A stretch of DNA of 64,000 nt, taken from positions 1-64,000 of the forward strand of contig JAQBEH010000096.1 in NCBI GenBank assembly GCA_032124015.1, given 5' to 3'. Made by a program: the position numbers and the translations under genes. Each line of letters begins with the position of its first letter. Position 1 is the stretch's first letter. Positions 32,846 through 42,256 of this stretch are shown here, piece by piece. The notes under the pieces are model-generated. The model searched no databases and was not told the DNA's origin. It saw nothing but the letters and a program-made list of their open reading frames with translations. This stretch comes from DASRJG01 sp032124015. GTDB taxonomy: Bacteria; Acidobacteriota; Polarisedimenticolia; Polarisedimenticolales; DASRJG01.

Positions 32846-35155
32846 TCAGTCGGGACGCGGGGCAACCGAAGCGAGTTCCTTCGCGAACGTCTCCGGGTCG
32901 GTCGTCGGGAGCCGGCAGACACCGCGCTCGCATACGTAGGCGGTCGCCTTCCCCTTCGCCGCGACCTTGCCCTCGAGAAGGGGCATGCGTTTCACTTGGG
33001 CGTCAAGATCCGCTCCCTGAACCGCGACCGCCAGAATCCGGTTAGGGACGAACGCCTTGCGCAGGCGCGCGAGGAACGGTTCCGCCTCCGCGCGCGACGA
33101 CGGAGTCACGATCAGAATCTCTTTGGGAACTCCAACGCGGAAGTCGAGGGCGATCAGCATCTCGGACAGGGACAACGGCTGCCTCTTCAGCGTTCCGCCG
33201 AATGCCCGTAAGAGCCGATCGGCCTTGACGCGATAGCCGTCGTCGGTCGTCATCTCGCCGAGCCGAAGGAGGTTCATCAACGCGACGGAGTTCCCCGAGG
33301 GCTCGGCGCCGTCGTAGTCCGGCTTTTCTCTCGCCAGAAGTGTCTCGTGGCGGCCGCTCGTGGCGAAGTAGCCGCCGCCCTCGGCGTCCGCGAATCCCTC
33401 GTCGAGTACCTTTTGCAGGCCGATGGCGTCACCGAGGCGCTGCACGTTTCCCGTCGCTTCGTAGAGATCGAGCAGGGCCTGGATCATGAAGGCGTAATCG
33501 TCGAGGTATCCGTCGAGACGTCCCCGGCCGTCCTTGTAGCTGCGTAGGAGGCGGCCGTCGACCCGGAGTTTCGCCAGCACAAAATCGGCCGCGCGCGAGG
33601 CCCGGTGAATATCGTCCGCATCGTCCAAGACCATCCCACCCCTGGCGAACGCGGAGATCATCAGGCCGTTCCACGACGTCAGGATCTTGTCGTCCCGCAA
33701 GGGATGCGGCCGCTTGTCCCGTACGGCAAGAAGCGTTGGAGTTGCACCGGAGACGATACGCCGGAGCTGGTCAGGCGCGATCCCGAGCCGCCTTGCGATG
33801 TCTTCGGCGGAGCGTTCGAGGTGAAGAATGTTCCTCCGATCGAAGTTCCCTTCCGTGGTGACGCCGTACCAGGCGGCAACGGCGGGTGCCCGTTTCGGAC
33901 CCAGTGCGGCCGCGAGCTCGGCCGGCGTCCACGTGAAGAACCAGCCCTCCTCGATTTCCCCTTCGGACGTCAAACTGTCGGCGTCCGTCGCCGAATAGAA
34001 GCCGCCCTCGGGTGCGGTCATCTCCCGCGCGACGTAGCCCAGGATGTCGCGGGCCACGTCAGCGAATTCCTGCCGGCCGGTCGCCTGATACCCCTCGAGA
34101 TACACAATCGTAAGCAACGCGTTGTCGTAGAGCATCTTCTCGAAGTGCGGCACGAGCCAGACGGGGTCGGTCGCGTAGCGGTGAAATCCCCCGCCGATCT
34201 GGTCGTGAATCCCGCCTGCGGCCATCTTCTCGAGGGTGAGCGCGGCCATCCGGAGCGCTTCGGCTTCTCCGGTACGTTTGTACTGACGCAGGAGGAGGCG
34301 GATGGGCAGGCTGCTCGGGAACTTGGGAGCTCCCGCGGTGCCGCCGTTTGTCGCGTCGAAGCGCTGCTTCGAGGCGTTGAATGCCACGGACAGCGTTGCC
34401 GCGTTCGGGATGTCACCGGACGCCGATCCGGTCAGCCGCCCCCGGATGCTCGTCGCGAGCCGCTCTCCTTCCGATGCGATCTTGTCGGGATCGGCAGCGT
34501 ACTTGTCGGCGAGGACGCGGATGATCGTTGCGAACCCGGTGCGCGCGCCCCGATCGCCGTCACGCGCAGGGAAGTACGTTCCCCCGTAGAACGGCTTGCG
34601 GTCGGGCGTCAGCCACACCGTCATCGGCCATCCGCCACGCCCCGTGAGCGCCTGCACCGCGCTCATGTAGACCGCGTCGATGTCCGGCCGTTCTTCCCGA
34701 TCGACTTTGATCACGATGTAGTGCTCGTTGAGGTAACGGGCGATCTCTTCATCTTCGAACGACTCGGCCTCCATGACGTGACACCAGTGGCACGTCGAGT
34801 AGCCGATGCTCAGCAGAACCGGACGGCCCAGACGCTTCGCGGTCTCGAACGCCTCGTCACCCCACGGGTACCAGTTGACCGGGTTGTGAGCGTGCTGGTT
34901 GAGGTACGGGCTCGACTCCAGGATGAGTCGATTCGTGTACGTCGGGCTTCCGTCCGGTTGGAGATGGTGGGTGCGAGGCTTGTACGCCGGTCCCTTCGCC
35001 GCCACGGCCTGCTTCAACTGCGCCTTGAGCTCCGGAGAAAACGACGGTGCCCCCGGGGGCCCTTCGACCGGGACCGGGGCCGTGTCCGATCCGGCCGCGC
35101 AGGCCGACGAAATCAAGAAGGCGACGAGACAGGATGCGGCCAGCGGGTGGTTCAC
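32846..35155 (-). CDS. YyaL-like thioredoxin-domain protein (DUF255)
   Basis: A 769-residue protein with a signal-like leader (about 1-22) ending near SSAC, so it may be exported or lipidated. Residues 75-230 are the DUF255 thioredoxin-like domain with NPVNWYPWGDEAF and CHWC (C122, C125). The rest is an (alpha/alpha)6 barrel, as in Spata20/YyaL. The family's activity is not settled. The GTG start overlaps the treY stop (GTGA), the last of six such junctions in the operon, so it is co-translated with the trehalose genes. The link between a thioredoxin-like protein and glucan metabolism is not explained by known biology. Confidence 0.82.
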   Translation of the reverse strand: MNHPLAASCLVAFLISSACAAGSDTAPVPVEGPPGAPSFSPELKAQLKQAVAAKGPAYKPRTHHLQPDGSPTYTNRLILESSPYLNQHAHNPVNWYPWGDEAFETAKRLGRPVLLSIGYSTCHWCHVMEAESFEDEEIARYLNEHYIVIKVDREERPDIDAVYMSAVQALTGRGGWPMTVWLTPDRKPFYGGTYFPARDGDRGARTGFATIIRVLADKYAADPDKIASEGERLATSIRGRLTGSASGDIPNAATLSVAFNASKQRFDATNGGTAGAPKFPSSLPIRLLLRQYKRTGEAEALRMAALTLEKMAAGGIHDQIGGGFHRYATDPVWLVPHFEKMLYDNALLTIVYLEGYQATGRQEFADVARDILGYVAREMTAPEGGFYSATDADSLTSEGEIEEGWFFTWTPAELAAALGPKRAPAVAAWYGVTTEGNFDRRNILHLERSAEDIARRLGIAPDQLRRIVSGATPTLLAVRDKRPHPLRDDKILTSWNGLMISAFARGGMVLDDADDIHRASRAADFVLAKLRVDGRLLRSYKDGRGRLDGYLDDYAFMIQALLDLYEATGNVQRLGDAIGLQKVLDEGFADAEGGGYFATSGRHETLLAREKPDYDGAEPSGNSVALMNLLRLGEMTTDDGYRVKADRLLRAFGGTLKRQPLSLSEMLIALDFRVGVPKEILIVTPSSRAEAEPFLARLRKAFVPNRILAVAVQGADLDAQVKRMPLLEGKVAAKGKATAYVCERGVCRLPTTDPETFAKELASVAPRPD

Positions 35156-38013
35156 GACATGCTCGTTTCCGCCGCGAGAAGCGCGACCGGGAAGGTCTCG
35201 AAGACGTCGCGAAGCGGGAGAATCCGGCTTCGCCCCGATTTTTCCGCGCGCAGGCGCTCTCCGGTCAGTACGTTCGCATAGGTTTCCGGCGCTCCGGGAG
35301 GAAGGACAAGGGAGGCCTCGCCCCAGACCACGCCGCCCACGGGTGGACGCCCGTTGACGCAAAACGGCGCGACGAGACGCGGGACGACGGCGAGGGCCCA
35401 GTCCGTTCCAAGCCTTCGCGCAAACGCGAGGACGTGGCGCGCATGGGATGAACTCGCGCGCATCGCGAGATACTCCCCCCGTGAGAAGAGCGGCTCATTG
35501 CGGCGGCGGAACGTGAGTCCCTCCGCGAGGAGAAAGAGCTTGATCCGCCCGTCCTCCCAGTGCCGGACGAGGTCCGACACGACCGAAGTGCGGTCGCGCC
35601 GAGCACGGGTCGCCAATTCTTCGAGCATCGACCTCCTCCGTTCAAAGTCCACCGGCCTCCGGTTGTCGGGATCCACGAGCCGGAGGTCCCAAAGCTCGGA
35701 TCCCTGGTAAACGTCCGGCACGCCGGGGGCCGCGATCTTGAGGAGCGTCTGAGCGAGACCGTTCCACGCGCCGCAACGCGAAAGCCCCGTCTGAAAGCTC
35801 TCGAGGTCGCGCAGAAACGGGTTGGCCCCCGCAGTGCGGAGCGTGCGGTCGACGAAGCGCGCGAGGGCCTCCTCGTGCTCGGCGTTCGGCGTCAGCCAAC
35901 TCGTTCCCTCCTTCGCCTCCCTCGCCGCCTTCAAGACGTAGTCGCGGATGCGTTTCCGGAAGACCGGGGTGGCGCCCCCGGAGCTCGGCCACGCGCCGAG
36001 CAGCGTTTGGTAGTACAGCGCCTCCTCCGCGGGCGTCGGGACCTCGACGTTTTCCACTTTCGTCCGGTGGACCTTGTTGAGCCGCATCCACCTGGGGAGA
36101 AGGGAATCCCACGCCCTCGCGAGCTCCGAAAGGACGTAGAGGCGTGCGCGCACGTCTTCGCCCCTTTTCGTGTCGTGCGTTGCGGTCGCGTTGAGCGACA
36201 GCGGCATCTCTTTGAGGCGGCGGCGCATCGCCGCGTGGAACGCGGCCACGCCGTCTCGCGGCACCGACGCCCCGCCGCCGACCTCGTTCAGCGCCGCCAG
36301 CGGAGCGTAGGCGTAGAAGGTCGAATCCTCGACCCCCTTCGCGAAGACCGGCGCCGAGAGGGACTGGAATCCCTGCACGAACCTCTCCGCCTCGCGACGC
36401 GCCGCGTGGTTCTTCCGCGAAACCCCCTCGAAGAGCAGGGCCTTCTGGACGAGTCGCAACGCGGGCCGGGACACCGCCGGATCGGCTTTCCGTCCGTCGC
36501 GGATCGCGCGCCCCACGATGCTGCGGTTCGATGCCGCGATCGGCGCTCCGCGCGCGTAGGTCCTGTACACGGGAAAGGCGGCGAGGATCGTGCGGACCGC
36601 CCCTTCGAGTTCCTCGAGGGGAGGCGGATCGTCGCCCTGCGCGGCGGCGAAGTCGCGAAGCCGCAGCGCGAGCGCTCGCGTTTCTCCCGCGAAGTGCATG
36701 GCCGCGACCTGGCGCTTCTTGCGGAACGTCATCTCTGCGAACCCGGCGGCGTCCCCCGTGACACGCTTCCATGTGCCGCGGAGCGCGCGGAAGCCGACGG
36801 GGTCCACGAGGGCCCCGGCCACGGCGGCCGCGAACTCGTATCCCGTCGTCCCGTCCACCGGCCAGGCCGGCGGGAGCCGTTCCCCTTCCGCCAAGATCTT
36901 CTCGACTACGATCGGCCGTCGCGCGCCGGCGCGACGGCGAAGGCGCACGAGATACTCCTCCGGATCGACGAGTCCATCCACGTGATCGACGCGTAGCCCG
37001 TCGATGGCCCCCTCCCGGAGAAGGCGGGTGAGCATCGCATGACGGGCCGCAAACACCGCCGGCCGCTCGATCCGGAGCGCGACGAGATCGGCCACGTTGA
37101 AGAAGCGCCGGTAGTTGATCTCGGCCGCCGCGCGTTTCCAAAAAACGAGGCGGTAGTGCTGCCGCGCGAGCAGGCGCTCGAACAGGCGCTCGCGGAGCGC
37201 TCCCCCTTTTTCCCCCGAAGCCTTGCGCGCGATACGTTGCAGCGCCGAGCGGATCTCGGGATGCGCGGCCCGCGCGGCGAGGAGGTTCTTCCGGATCGCG
37301 CGCTTTTCGGACGCGATCCGGTCCGCCGCCTTCGGGTCGCGCGCGATCTTCCGCTCACGCTCCGAACGATCGCCCAGGCGCTCGATGCGCGCGATCAGCC
37401 GGGACAAATCGATCGCCGCCCGGCTGGTCCGCTCGCGCTTCGGGAGATAGGACAGGGCCTCCGCGAGGACGATGCCGTAGGAGCCGACCGCGAGGGGTAG
37501 CCGCGCCTCGTAGTAGCGGAGGTGGATGCCGTCATCGTCTAAGGCGAGGCCGAGTTCGCCGCGCTCGAGCACGGAACGGAGATCGTCCCCCAGGATCGGA
37601 AGGAGGAGCCGCTTTCTCGCGCCCCGGCCCTCGCCTTCCCAGTCGATGTCGAACCAGTCGGCGTAGGGCGAGAATCTTCCGTTCTCCAAGACATCGCGCC
37701 ACCACGGGTTCTCTCCACTCGCGGCCATGTGGTTCGGGACCACATCGAGTAGGAGCTTTAACCCGGCCCGCTTCGAGGATTCGGAAAGCGCCGCAAAACC
37801 GCGTTCACCTCCCAGTTCCTCCCGGATGCGCGACGCGTCGGTGACGTCGTAGCCGTGGGGGCTCCCCGTCCGCGCGGCGAGGATCGGCGAGAGGTAGATC
37901 GTGCCCACGCCGAGTTGCTTCAGGTAACCCGTCCATCCCGCGGCCTCGGCGAATCCGAACCCTGGCCGGAGCTGAAACCGGTAGGTCGATGGGAGCGTCC
38001 TCACGCCCTTCAT
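35152..38013 (-). CDS. treY: Malto-oligosyltrehalose synthase
   Basis: A 953-residue GH13 enzyme that converts the reducing end of malto-oligosaccharides to a trehalosyl unit. It shows the TreY N-terminus STYRFQL, the GH13 motifs DVVPNH (90-95), GLRVDHVDGL with the nucleophile Asp, VVEKILAEGE with the acid/base Glu, and ATHDTKRGEDVRAR, which is specific for this family. The ATG at 38013 overlaps the stop of the upstream GH57 gene. The product is used by TreZ, encoded two genes upstream. The length is slightly above the family norm. Confidence 0.95.
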   Translation of the reverse strand: MKGVRTLPSTYRFQLRPGFGFAEAAGWTGYLKQLGVGTIYLSPILAARTGSPHGYDVTDASRIREELGGERGFAALSESSKRAGLKLLLDVVPNHMAASGENPWWRDVLENGRFSPYADWFDIDWEGEGRGARKRLLLPILGDDLRSVLERGELGLALDDDGIHLRYYEARLPLAVGSYGIVLAEALSYLPKRERTSRAAIDLSRLIARIERLGDRSERERKIARDPKAADRIASEKRAIRKNLLAARAAHPEIRSALQRIARKASGEKGGALRERLFERLLARQHYRLVFWKRAAAEINYRRFFNVADLVALRIERPAVFAARHAMLTRLLREGAIDGLRVDHVDGLVDPEEYLVRLRRRAGARRPIVVEKILAEGERLPPAWPVDGTTGYEFAAAVAGALVDPVGFRALRGTWKRVTGDAAGFAEMTFRKKRQVAAMHFAGETRALALRLRDFAAAQGDDPPPLEELEGAVRTILAAFPVYRTYARGAPIAASNRSIVGRAIRDGRKADPAVSRPALRLVQKALLFEGVSRKNHAARREAERFVQGFQSLSAPVFAKGVEDSTFYAYAPLAALNEVGGGASVPRDGVAAFHAAMRRRLKEMPLSLNATATHDTKRGEDVRARLYVLSELARAWDSLLPRWMRLNKVHRTKVENVEVPTPAEEALYYQTLLGAWPSSGGATPVFRKRIRDYVLKAAREAKEGTSWLTPNAEHEEALARFVDRTLRTAGANPFLRDLESFQTGLSRCGAWNGLAQTLLKIAAPGVPDVYQGSELWDLRLVDPDNRRPVDFERRRSMLEELATRARRDRTSVVSDLVRHWEDGRIKLFLLAEGLTFRRRNEPLFSRGEYLAMRASSSHARHVLAFARRLGTDWALAVVPRLVAPFCVNGRPPVGGVVWGEASLVLPPGAPETYANVLTGERLRAEKSGRSRILPLRDVFETFPVALLAAETSMS

Positions 38014-40436
38014 CGTTCGTCCACCTTCATCCCGAGCGCGCTTCCGACCTCTCGAAAGGCGTGGAGCCATTCCTCGCGTTCCTCGCCGGCGAGTCCGTTC
38101 GGCGCCGCGAGCGTCTTCCGGAGGCGCCACCACACGTCCTGCGCCCCCGAGAAATCGGAAGGGTCCGGAACGAGCGCGGCCGTCTCGACGAGCGCCGCGA
38201 GGTTACGGAGACTGGCGGCTTCTCCCGGCGCGGTTACGAGCGCGCGGAGGCCGCGTTCGATCGCCTCCGACAGGGCGAGCCCAACCGCGGCGTCCTCGAG
38301 GTTGATCCCCTCGGACGCTGCCTTTTCCAAAAGCTCCCTGATGGACGAGGGGTCGGGGGCCTCGGCCGTCGCCGCCCGCCGGAGATCCGCGTTCAGCACC
38401 AGCTCCGCGGCCGTCCTCAAAACCGAAGGAACCGGTGTTCCGATCCCGGCGAGGAACCGCATCAGCGGCTCGTTGGTCTCGTAGATACGGCGCATGCGTC
38501 CTTCGGCCTCCGTGAGCGTCTGCCGAAGGACGATCTTCATCGTGCGCCGCTGCTCGTCGCGGAACAGCGAGCGGATCGAATAGGTCGTCCCGCCGAACTC
38601 GCGGTCGAGCAGGCGGATGCACTGGGCGAGTTCCCCCTGCTCGAGGGCCGCGCGCGCGTCGGTGGCCAGTGCGTCGTACCGCTGCGAGCCGCCGTAGGCG
38701 CGGACGCCCGCCTGAACGTTGTGGTCGCCGAGGTGGAGCACTCCGTAGCTGAGCGTCTCCGCCTCGCCGGTGATGCGCGAAATGAATCGCGCGCGGCCGA
38801 CGAGGAGCTTCTGCCGTCCCGAGCGCGTGCGCTTTTGATCTTCGCGCACGACGTCGTAGCAGTAAATCGTCGATCGCGTCCCGTAGGTTTCGAAGAGCGA
38901 ATGGACGGCGAAGTGCGCCGCGACCTTCGCTAGGTCAACGATCGCGGGCTTCACCATCTTCGCCCAGACGACGGCGCCGTCGGCATGCTCGGGGATGTTG
39001 CTCTTGGCCTCGCGGAGCCGCTCGACGAACTCGGCCTCCGCGTTCCAGCCGAGGGAGTCGACCGCGAGCTGGATGGCCCGGCCCGCGTACTGGATCACCT
39101 GAACCGTCTCGATCCCCGACAACTCGTCGAAGAACCAGCCGCAACTCGTATGCATGAGCATCGCGTAACGCTGGATCTCGAGGAGGCGGAGGGCCTCGAC
39201 CCGCTCCGGGGGCGACAGCGCGCGCTTCGCGTGGCGCTCGAACCAAGCGTCGAGGGAGGGCGAGGAGCGGTCGAGGAGCACGTCGATGTAGGCGTCGCGC
39301 GCGTCCCAAGGATCCCGGAGCAGAATCCCCGCCCGCTCCTCCCACACCGGTGCGAGCGAATCGCGCAACCAGTCGAGCGCGTTCCGGAGCGGCGTGCGCC
39401 ATTTCTGGTTCCAGCCGGGGTGCCCCCCCGAGTTGCATCCGCAGTCCTTCCACCAACGGTCCACGCCGTGGACGCAGCTCCAGGAGCTGCGGTCGTGGAT
39501 CTCGGCTTCGTGGGTCGGAGGATGCAGATCCAGAAACTCGCCGTAGACCGTGAGACGGACGGCGGGGTCGGAGTCCAAGACACGGACGGCGTAGGCGAGC
39601 GCCTTTTCCCCTTGCCGGTGGTGATGACCGTAGGTCTCACCGTCGGTCGCGACATGGACGAGCTGCGGATGGTCGCGCCCGTCCGCGAACGCTTCCTTGA
39701 GACGCGCCGCGAAGCGCTCCCCGTTTTCGAGGATCCCTTCGAAGGCGATCCCCTGTGAGATCGGGCCGTCGTAGAAGAACAGGGCGAGCTTCCGGCCGGA
39801 CGGGAGCTTGGCCTCGTAGGCCATCGAGGGATCGACGCGTCCCCCCGAAACGTCCTTCCACGCCCGCCCCCCGATGCGCCGGACGCGCCGGGCCTGGCTC
39901 GGCGCGAGAATCGTGAAACGGATCCCCTCCTCCGCGAGCAACTCGAGGCACTCGGTGTCCGCCGCGGTCTCGGCGAGCCACATTCCCTCCGGCTTCCTCC
40001 CGAAGCGGCTCTCGAAATCGCGCAGGCCCCAGCGGACCTGAGTTTTCCGGTCCCGCGCGTTCGCCAGGGGAAGGATCATGTGGTTGTAGACCTGCGCGAT
40101 CGCCGGTCCGTGTCCGCCGAAGCGCTCGGCGCCTCGCCGATCGCCTTCGAGCACGGAGTCGTACGCCTCGGGATCGTGCTCGGCCATCCAGGACAGGAGG
40201 GTCGGACCGAAGTTGAAACTGATCCGCTCGTAGTTGTTCGCCAGGTCCACGATGCGGTCCGCCTCGTCGAGGACCCGCGCGGCCGCGTTCGGCGCATAGC
40301 ACTCCGCCGCGATCCGCTCGTTCCAGTCGTGGTAGGGGTGCGCGGAGTCCTGCATCTCGATCGCCTCGAGCCAGGGGTTCTCGCGCGGGGGCTGGTAGAA
40401 ATGGCCGTGGATACACAAATAGTGTGGGGCGCTCAC
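38010..40436 (-). CDS. GH57 glycosidase with DUF3536 C-terminal part
   Basis: An 808-residue protein. The N-terminal GH57 domain has HGHFYQPPREN (region 1), WLAETAAD with E156 as nucleophile and TDGETYGHHH with D265 as general acid, in GH57 order. The C-terminal half fits DUF3536. GH57 members include amylases, branching enzymes and 4-alpha-glucanotransferases, so the activity cannot be fixed, although both catalytic residues are present. The GTG start (GTGA overlap with treZ) sets it between treZ and treY, which points to trimming or remodelling of alpha-glucan that feeds TreY. No signal peptide is present, so it is cytosolic. Confidence 0.85.
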   Translation of the reverse strand: MSAPHYLCIHGHFYQPPRENPWLEAIEMQDSAHPYHDWNERIAAECYAPNAAARVLDEADRIVDLANNYERISFNFGPTLLSWMAEHDPEAYDSVLEGDRRGAERFGGHGPAIAQVYNHMILPLANARDRKTQVRWGLRDFESRFGRKPEGMWLAETAADTECLELLAEEGIRFTILAPSQARRVRRIGGRAWKDVSGGRVDPSMAYEAKLPSGRKLALFFYDGPISQGIAFEGILENGERFAARLKEAFADGRDHPQLVHVATDGETYGHHHRQGEKALAYAVRVLDSDPAVRLTVYGEFLDLHPPTHEAEIHDRSSWSCVHGVDRWWKDCGCNSGGHPGWNQKWRTPLRNALDWLRDSLAPVWEERAGILLRDPWDARDAYIDVLLDRSSPSLDAWFERHAKRALSPPERVEALRLLEIQRYAMLMHTSCGWFFDELSGIETVQVIQYAGRAIQLAVDSLGWNAEAEFVERLREAKSNIPEHADGAVVWAKMVKPAIVDLAKVAAHFAVHSLFETYGTRSTIYCYDVVREDQKRTRSGRQKLLVGRARFISRITGEAETLSYGVLHLGDHNVQAGVRAYGGSQRYDALATDARAALEQGELAQCIRLLDREFGGTTYSIRSLFRDEQRRTMKIVLRQTLTEAEGRMRRIYETNEPLMRFLAGIGTPVPSVLRTAAELVLNADLRRAATAEAPDPSSIRELLEKAASEGINLEDAAVGLALSEAIERGLRALVTAPGEAASLRNLAALVETAALVPDPSDFSGAQDVWWRLRKTLAAPNGLAGEEREEWLHAFREVGSALGMKVDER

Positions 40437-42256
40437 GAACCCTCCCGGTTCTGGGTGGAAAGAAAGACGGCGCAGGCGCGAGGTCCGACCTCCGCATGGG
40501 TGCCGGCGACGCCTAGGCCGCCCTCGCCGCCCCACCTGGGGTGGGCGGAGTCGAGGACGAGCCGCCAGGTCCCCTTGCCGAGCGGCACGGAGACCGCGGC
40601 CGGTCCGAAATTCAAAACGACGACGGAGCGCTCGGCGTTCCGCTCGCGGCGGAGCGCGATCGCTTCCGCGCCGGAGACGATTTCGGCGTCGAAGCCGAGG
40701 CGAGGGCCGGGGCCGAGCGCAGGCTCCTCCCGGCGGAGCGCGAGCAGGGCCTTGTGCCACTCGAACAGATTCCGCGCGCGCCCTGAGGCTGCCGCCTGCG
40801 GAGGGATCCGCGCGCTGTCGAAGGTCGCCTGGTCCTGGGGGTCGGGGAACGACCCCTCCGAGCCGAAGGCGGCGAATTCCTCGGCGCGCCCCTTCCTCAC
40901 CGCCTCGACCAGAGCGCGATCGCCGTGGCTCACGAAGTAAGGAAACGGAGCGCTCTCGCCGTATTCCTCCCCCATGAAAAGGAGCGGCAGATACGGAGAG
41001 AGGATCGTCGCGGCCGCGACGACCTTCAGGATGTCGAAGGAGACGTGCGTCGAGAGCCGGTCCCCGTCCTTGCGGTTCCCCACCTGATCGTGGTTCTGCG
41101 CGAAGACGACGAAGCGGCGCGGATCGACGTCGCGCGCGGGAGCGCCGTGACGCCTCCCGCGGTAGCCGGAGTGCGCGCCGTCCAGAACGAAGCCTTCGCG
41201 ATAGGCCTTCTGCAACGGCTCGATCCCGCCGAAGTCGCGGTAGTACCCGCGCGATTCCCCGGTGACGAGGGCGTGGAGCGCGTGGTGGAAATCGTCGCAC
41301 CACTGCCCGTCGAGCCCGAGGCCGCCCGCCCCGGTCGACCGCACGACCCTGGGGTCGTTGAGATCGCTCTCGGCGATGAGCCACACCTCCCGCCCCAGCC
41401 GGCCGGCACGTTCGCGCACCGTCTCGGCGAGCTCTTGGAGGAAGGGACGCGCGGAGGTATCCACGATGCCGTGGATCGCGTCGAGCCTCAGGCCGTCGAC
41501 TCCGAAGGTCTCGATCCAAAACAACGCGCTCTCGATGAAGAAGCGGCGGACCTCATCGCTGCCGGCTCCGTCGAAGTTGATCGCTTCGCCCCACGGCGTC
41601 TTGTGATGCGCCGAAAAGTAAGGACCGAACTCCGCGAGGTAGTTCCCCTCCGGACCCAGGTGGTTGTAGACGACGTCGAGGACGACGGCGAGACCGAGCC
41701 GGTGGCACGCGGCGACGAACCGCTTCAAGGCCGCCGGCCCTCCGTAGGTGTTCTGAACGGCGAAGGGAAGAACGCCGTCGTACCCCCAGTTGCGTCCGCC
41801 AGGAAACTGCGCGACAGGCATCGGCTCGACCGCCGTGATGCCGAGCTCGCGAAGGTAAGGAAGGCGCGCGATCGCCGCATCGAGCGTGCCTTCGGGAGTG
41901 AACGTCCCGACGTGCAGCTCGTAGAAGACCGCCGTCTCCAGAGGGATCCCCCTCCAATCGCCCCGATCCGCCTCATGCGCCGAGGGATCGAACACGACCG
42001 AGGGCCCGTGGACCGTGTCGCGTTGGAGGCGCGAGGCCGGGTCGGGACGGAGCGGCCCGCCGTCGAGACGAAAGCCGTAGGCGGTTCCCTGCGGGACCGT
42101 ATCCGCGACCGCCTCGAAGTGTCCCCGCGCGTCGCGCTCCATCGCGACGCGGCGCGCGGGCATTTGCAGGACGAGTTCCACGCGCTCGGCGCGCGGCGCC
42201 CAGACGAGAAACCGGCAGCGCCCGTCGGGGAGCGGGGTCGCTCCGAGTCTCGTCAC
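40433..42256 (-). CDS. treZ: Malto-oligosyltrehalose trehalohydrolase
   Basis: A 607-residue GH13 enzyme that releases free trehalose from the product of TreY. The N-terminal beta domain has FLVWAPRAERVELVL. The catalytic motifs are DVVYNHLGPEGNY, GLRLDAIHGIVD (nucleophile Asp), LIAESDLNDPR (acid/base Glu) and FAQNHDQVGNR (third Asp). YNHLGPEGNYL is characteristic of TreZ. The GTG start at 42256 overlaps the glgB stop. The GH57 gene lies between treZ and treY, an uncommon order. Confidence 0.94.
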   Translation of the reverse strand: MTRLGATPLPDGRCRFLVWAPRAERVELVLQMPARRVAMERDARGHFEAVADTVPQGTAYGFRLDGGPLRPDPASRLQRDTVHGPSVVFDPSAHEADRGDWRGIPLETAVFYELHVGTFTPEGTLDAAIARLPYLRELGITAVEPMPVAQFPGGRNWGYDGVLPFAVQNTYGGPAALKRFVAACHRLGLAVVLDVVYNHLGPEGNYLAEFGPYFSAHHKTPWGEAINFDGAGSDEVRRFFIESALFWIETFGVDGLRLDAIHGIVDTSARPFLQELAETVRERAGRLGREVWLIAESDLNDPRVVRSTGAGGLGLDGQWCDDFHHALHALVTGESRGYYRDFGGIEPLQKAYREGFVLDGAHSGYRGRRHGAPARDVDPRRFVVFAQNHDQVGNRKDGDRLSTHVSFDILKVVAAATILSPYLPLLFMGEEYGESAPFPYFVSHGDRALVEAVRKGRAEEFAAFGSEGSFPDPQDQATFDSARIPPQAAASGRARNLFEWHKALLALRREEPALGPGPRLGFDAEIVSGAEAIALRRERNAERSVVVLNFGPAAVSVPLGKGTWRLVLDSAHPRWGGEGGLGVAGTHAEVGPRACAVFLSTQNREGS

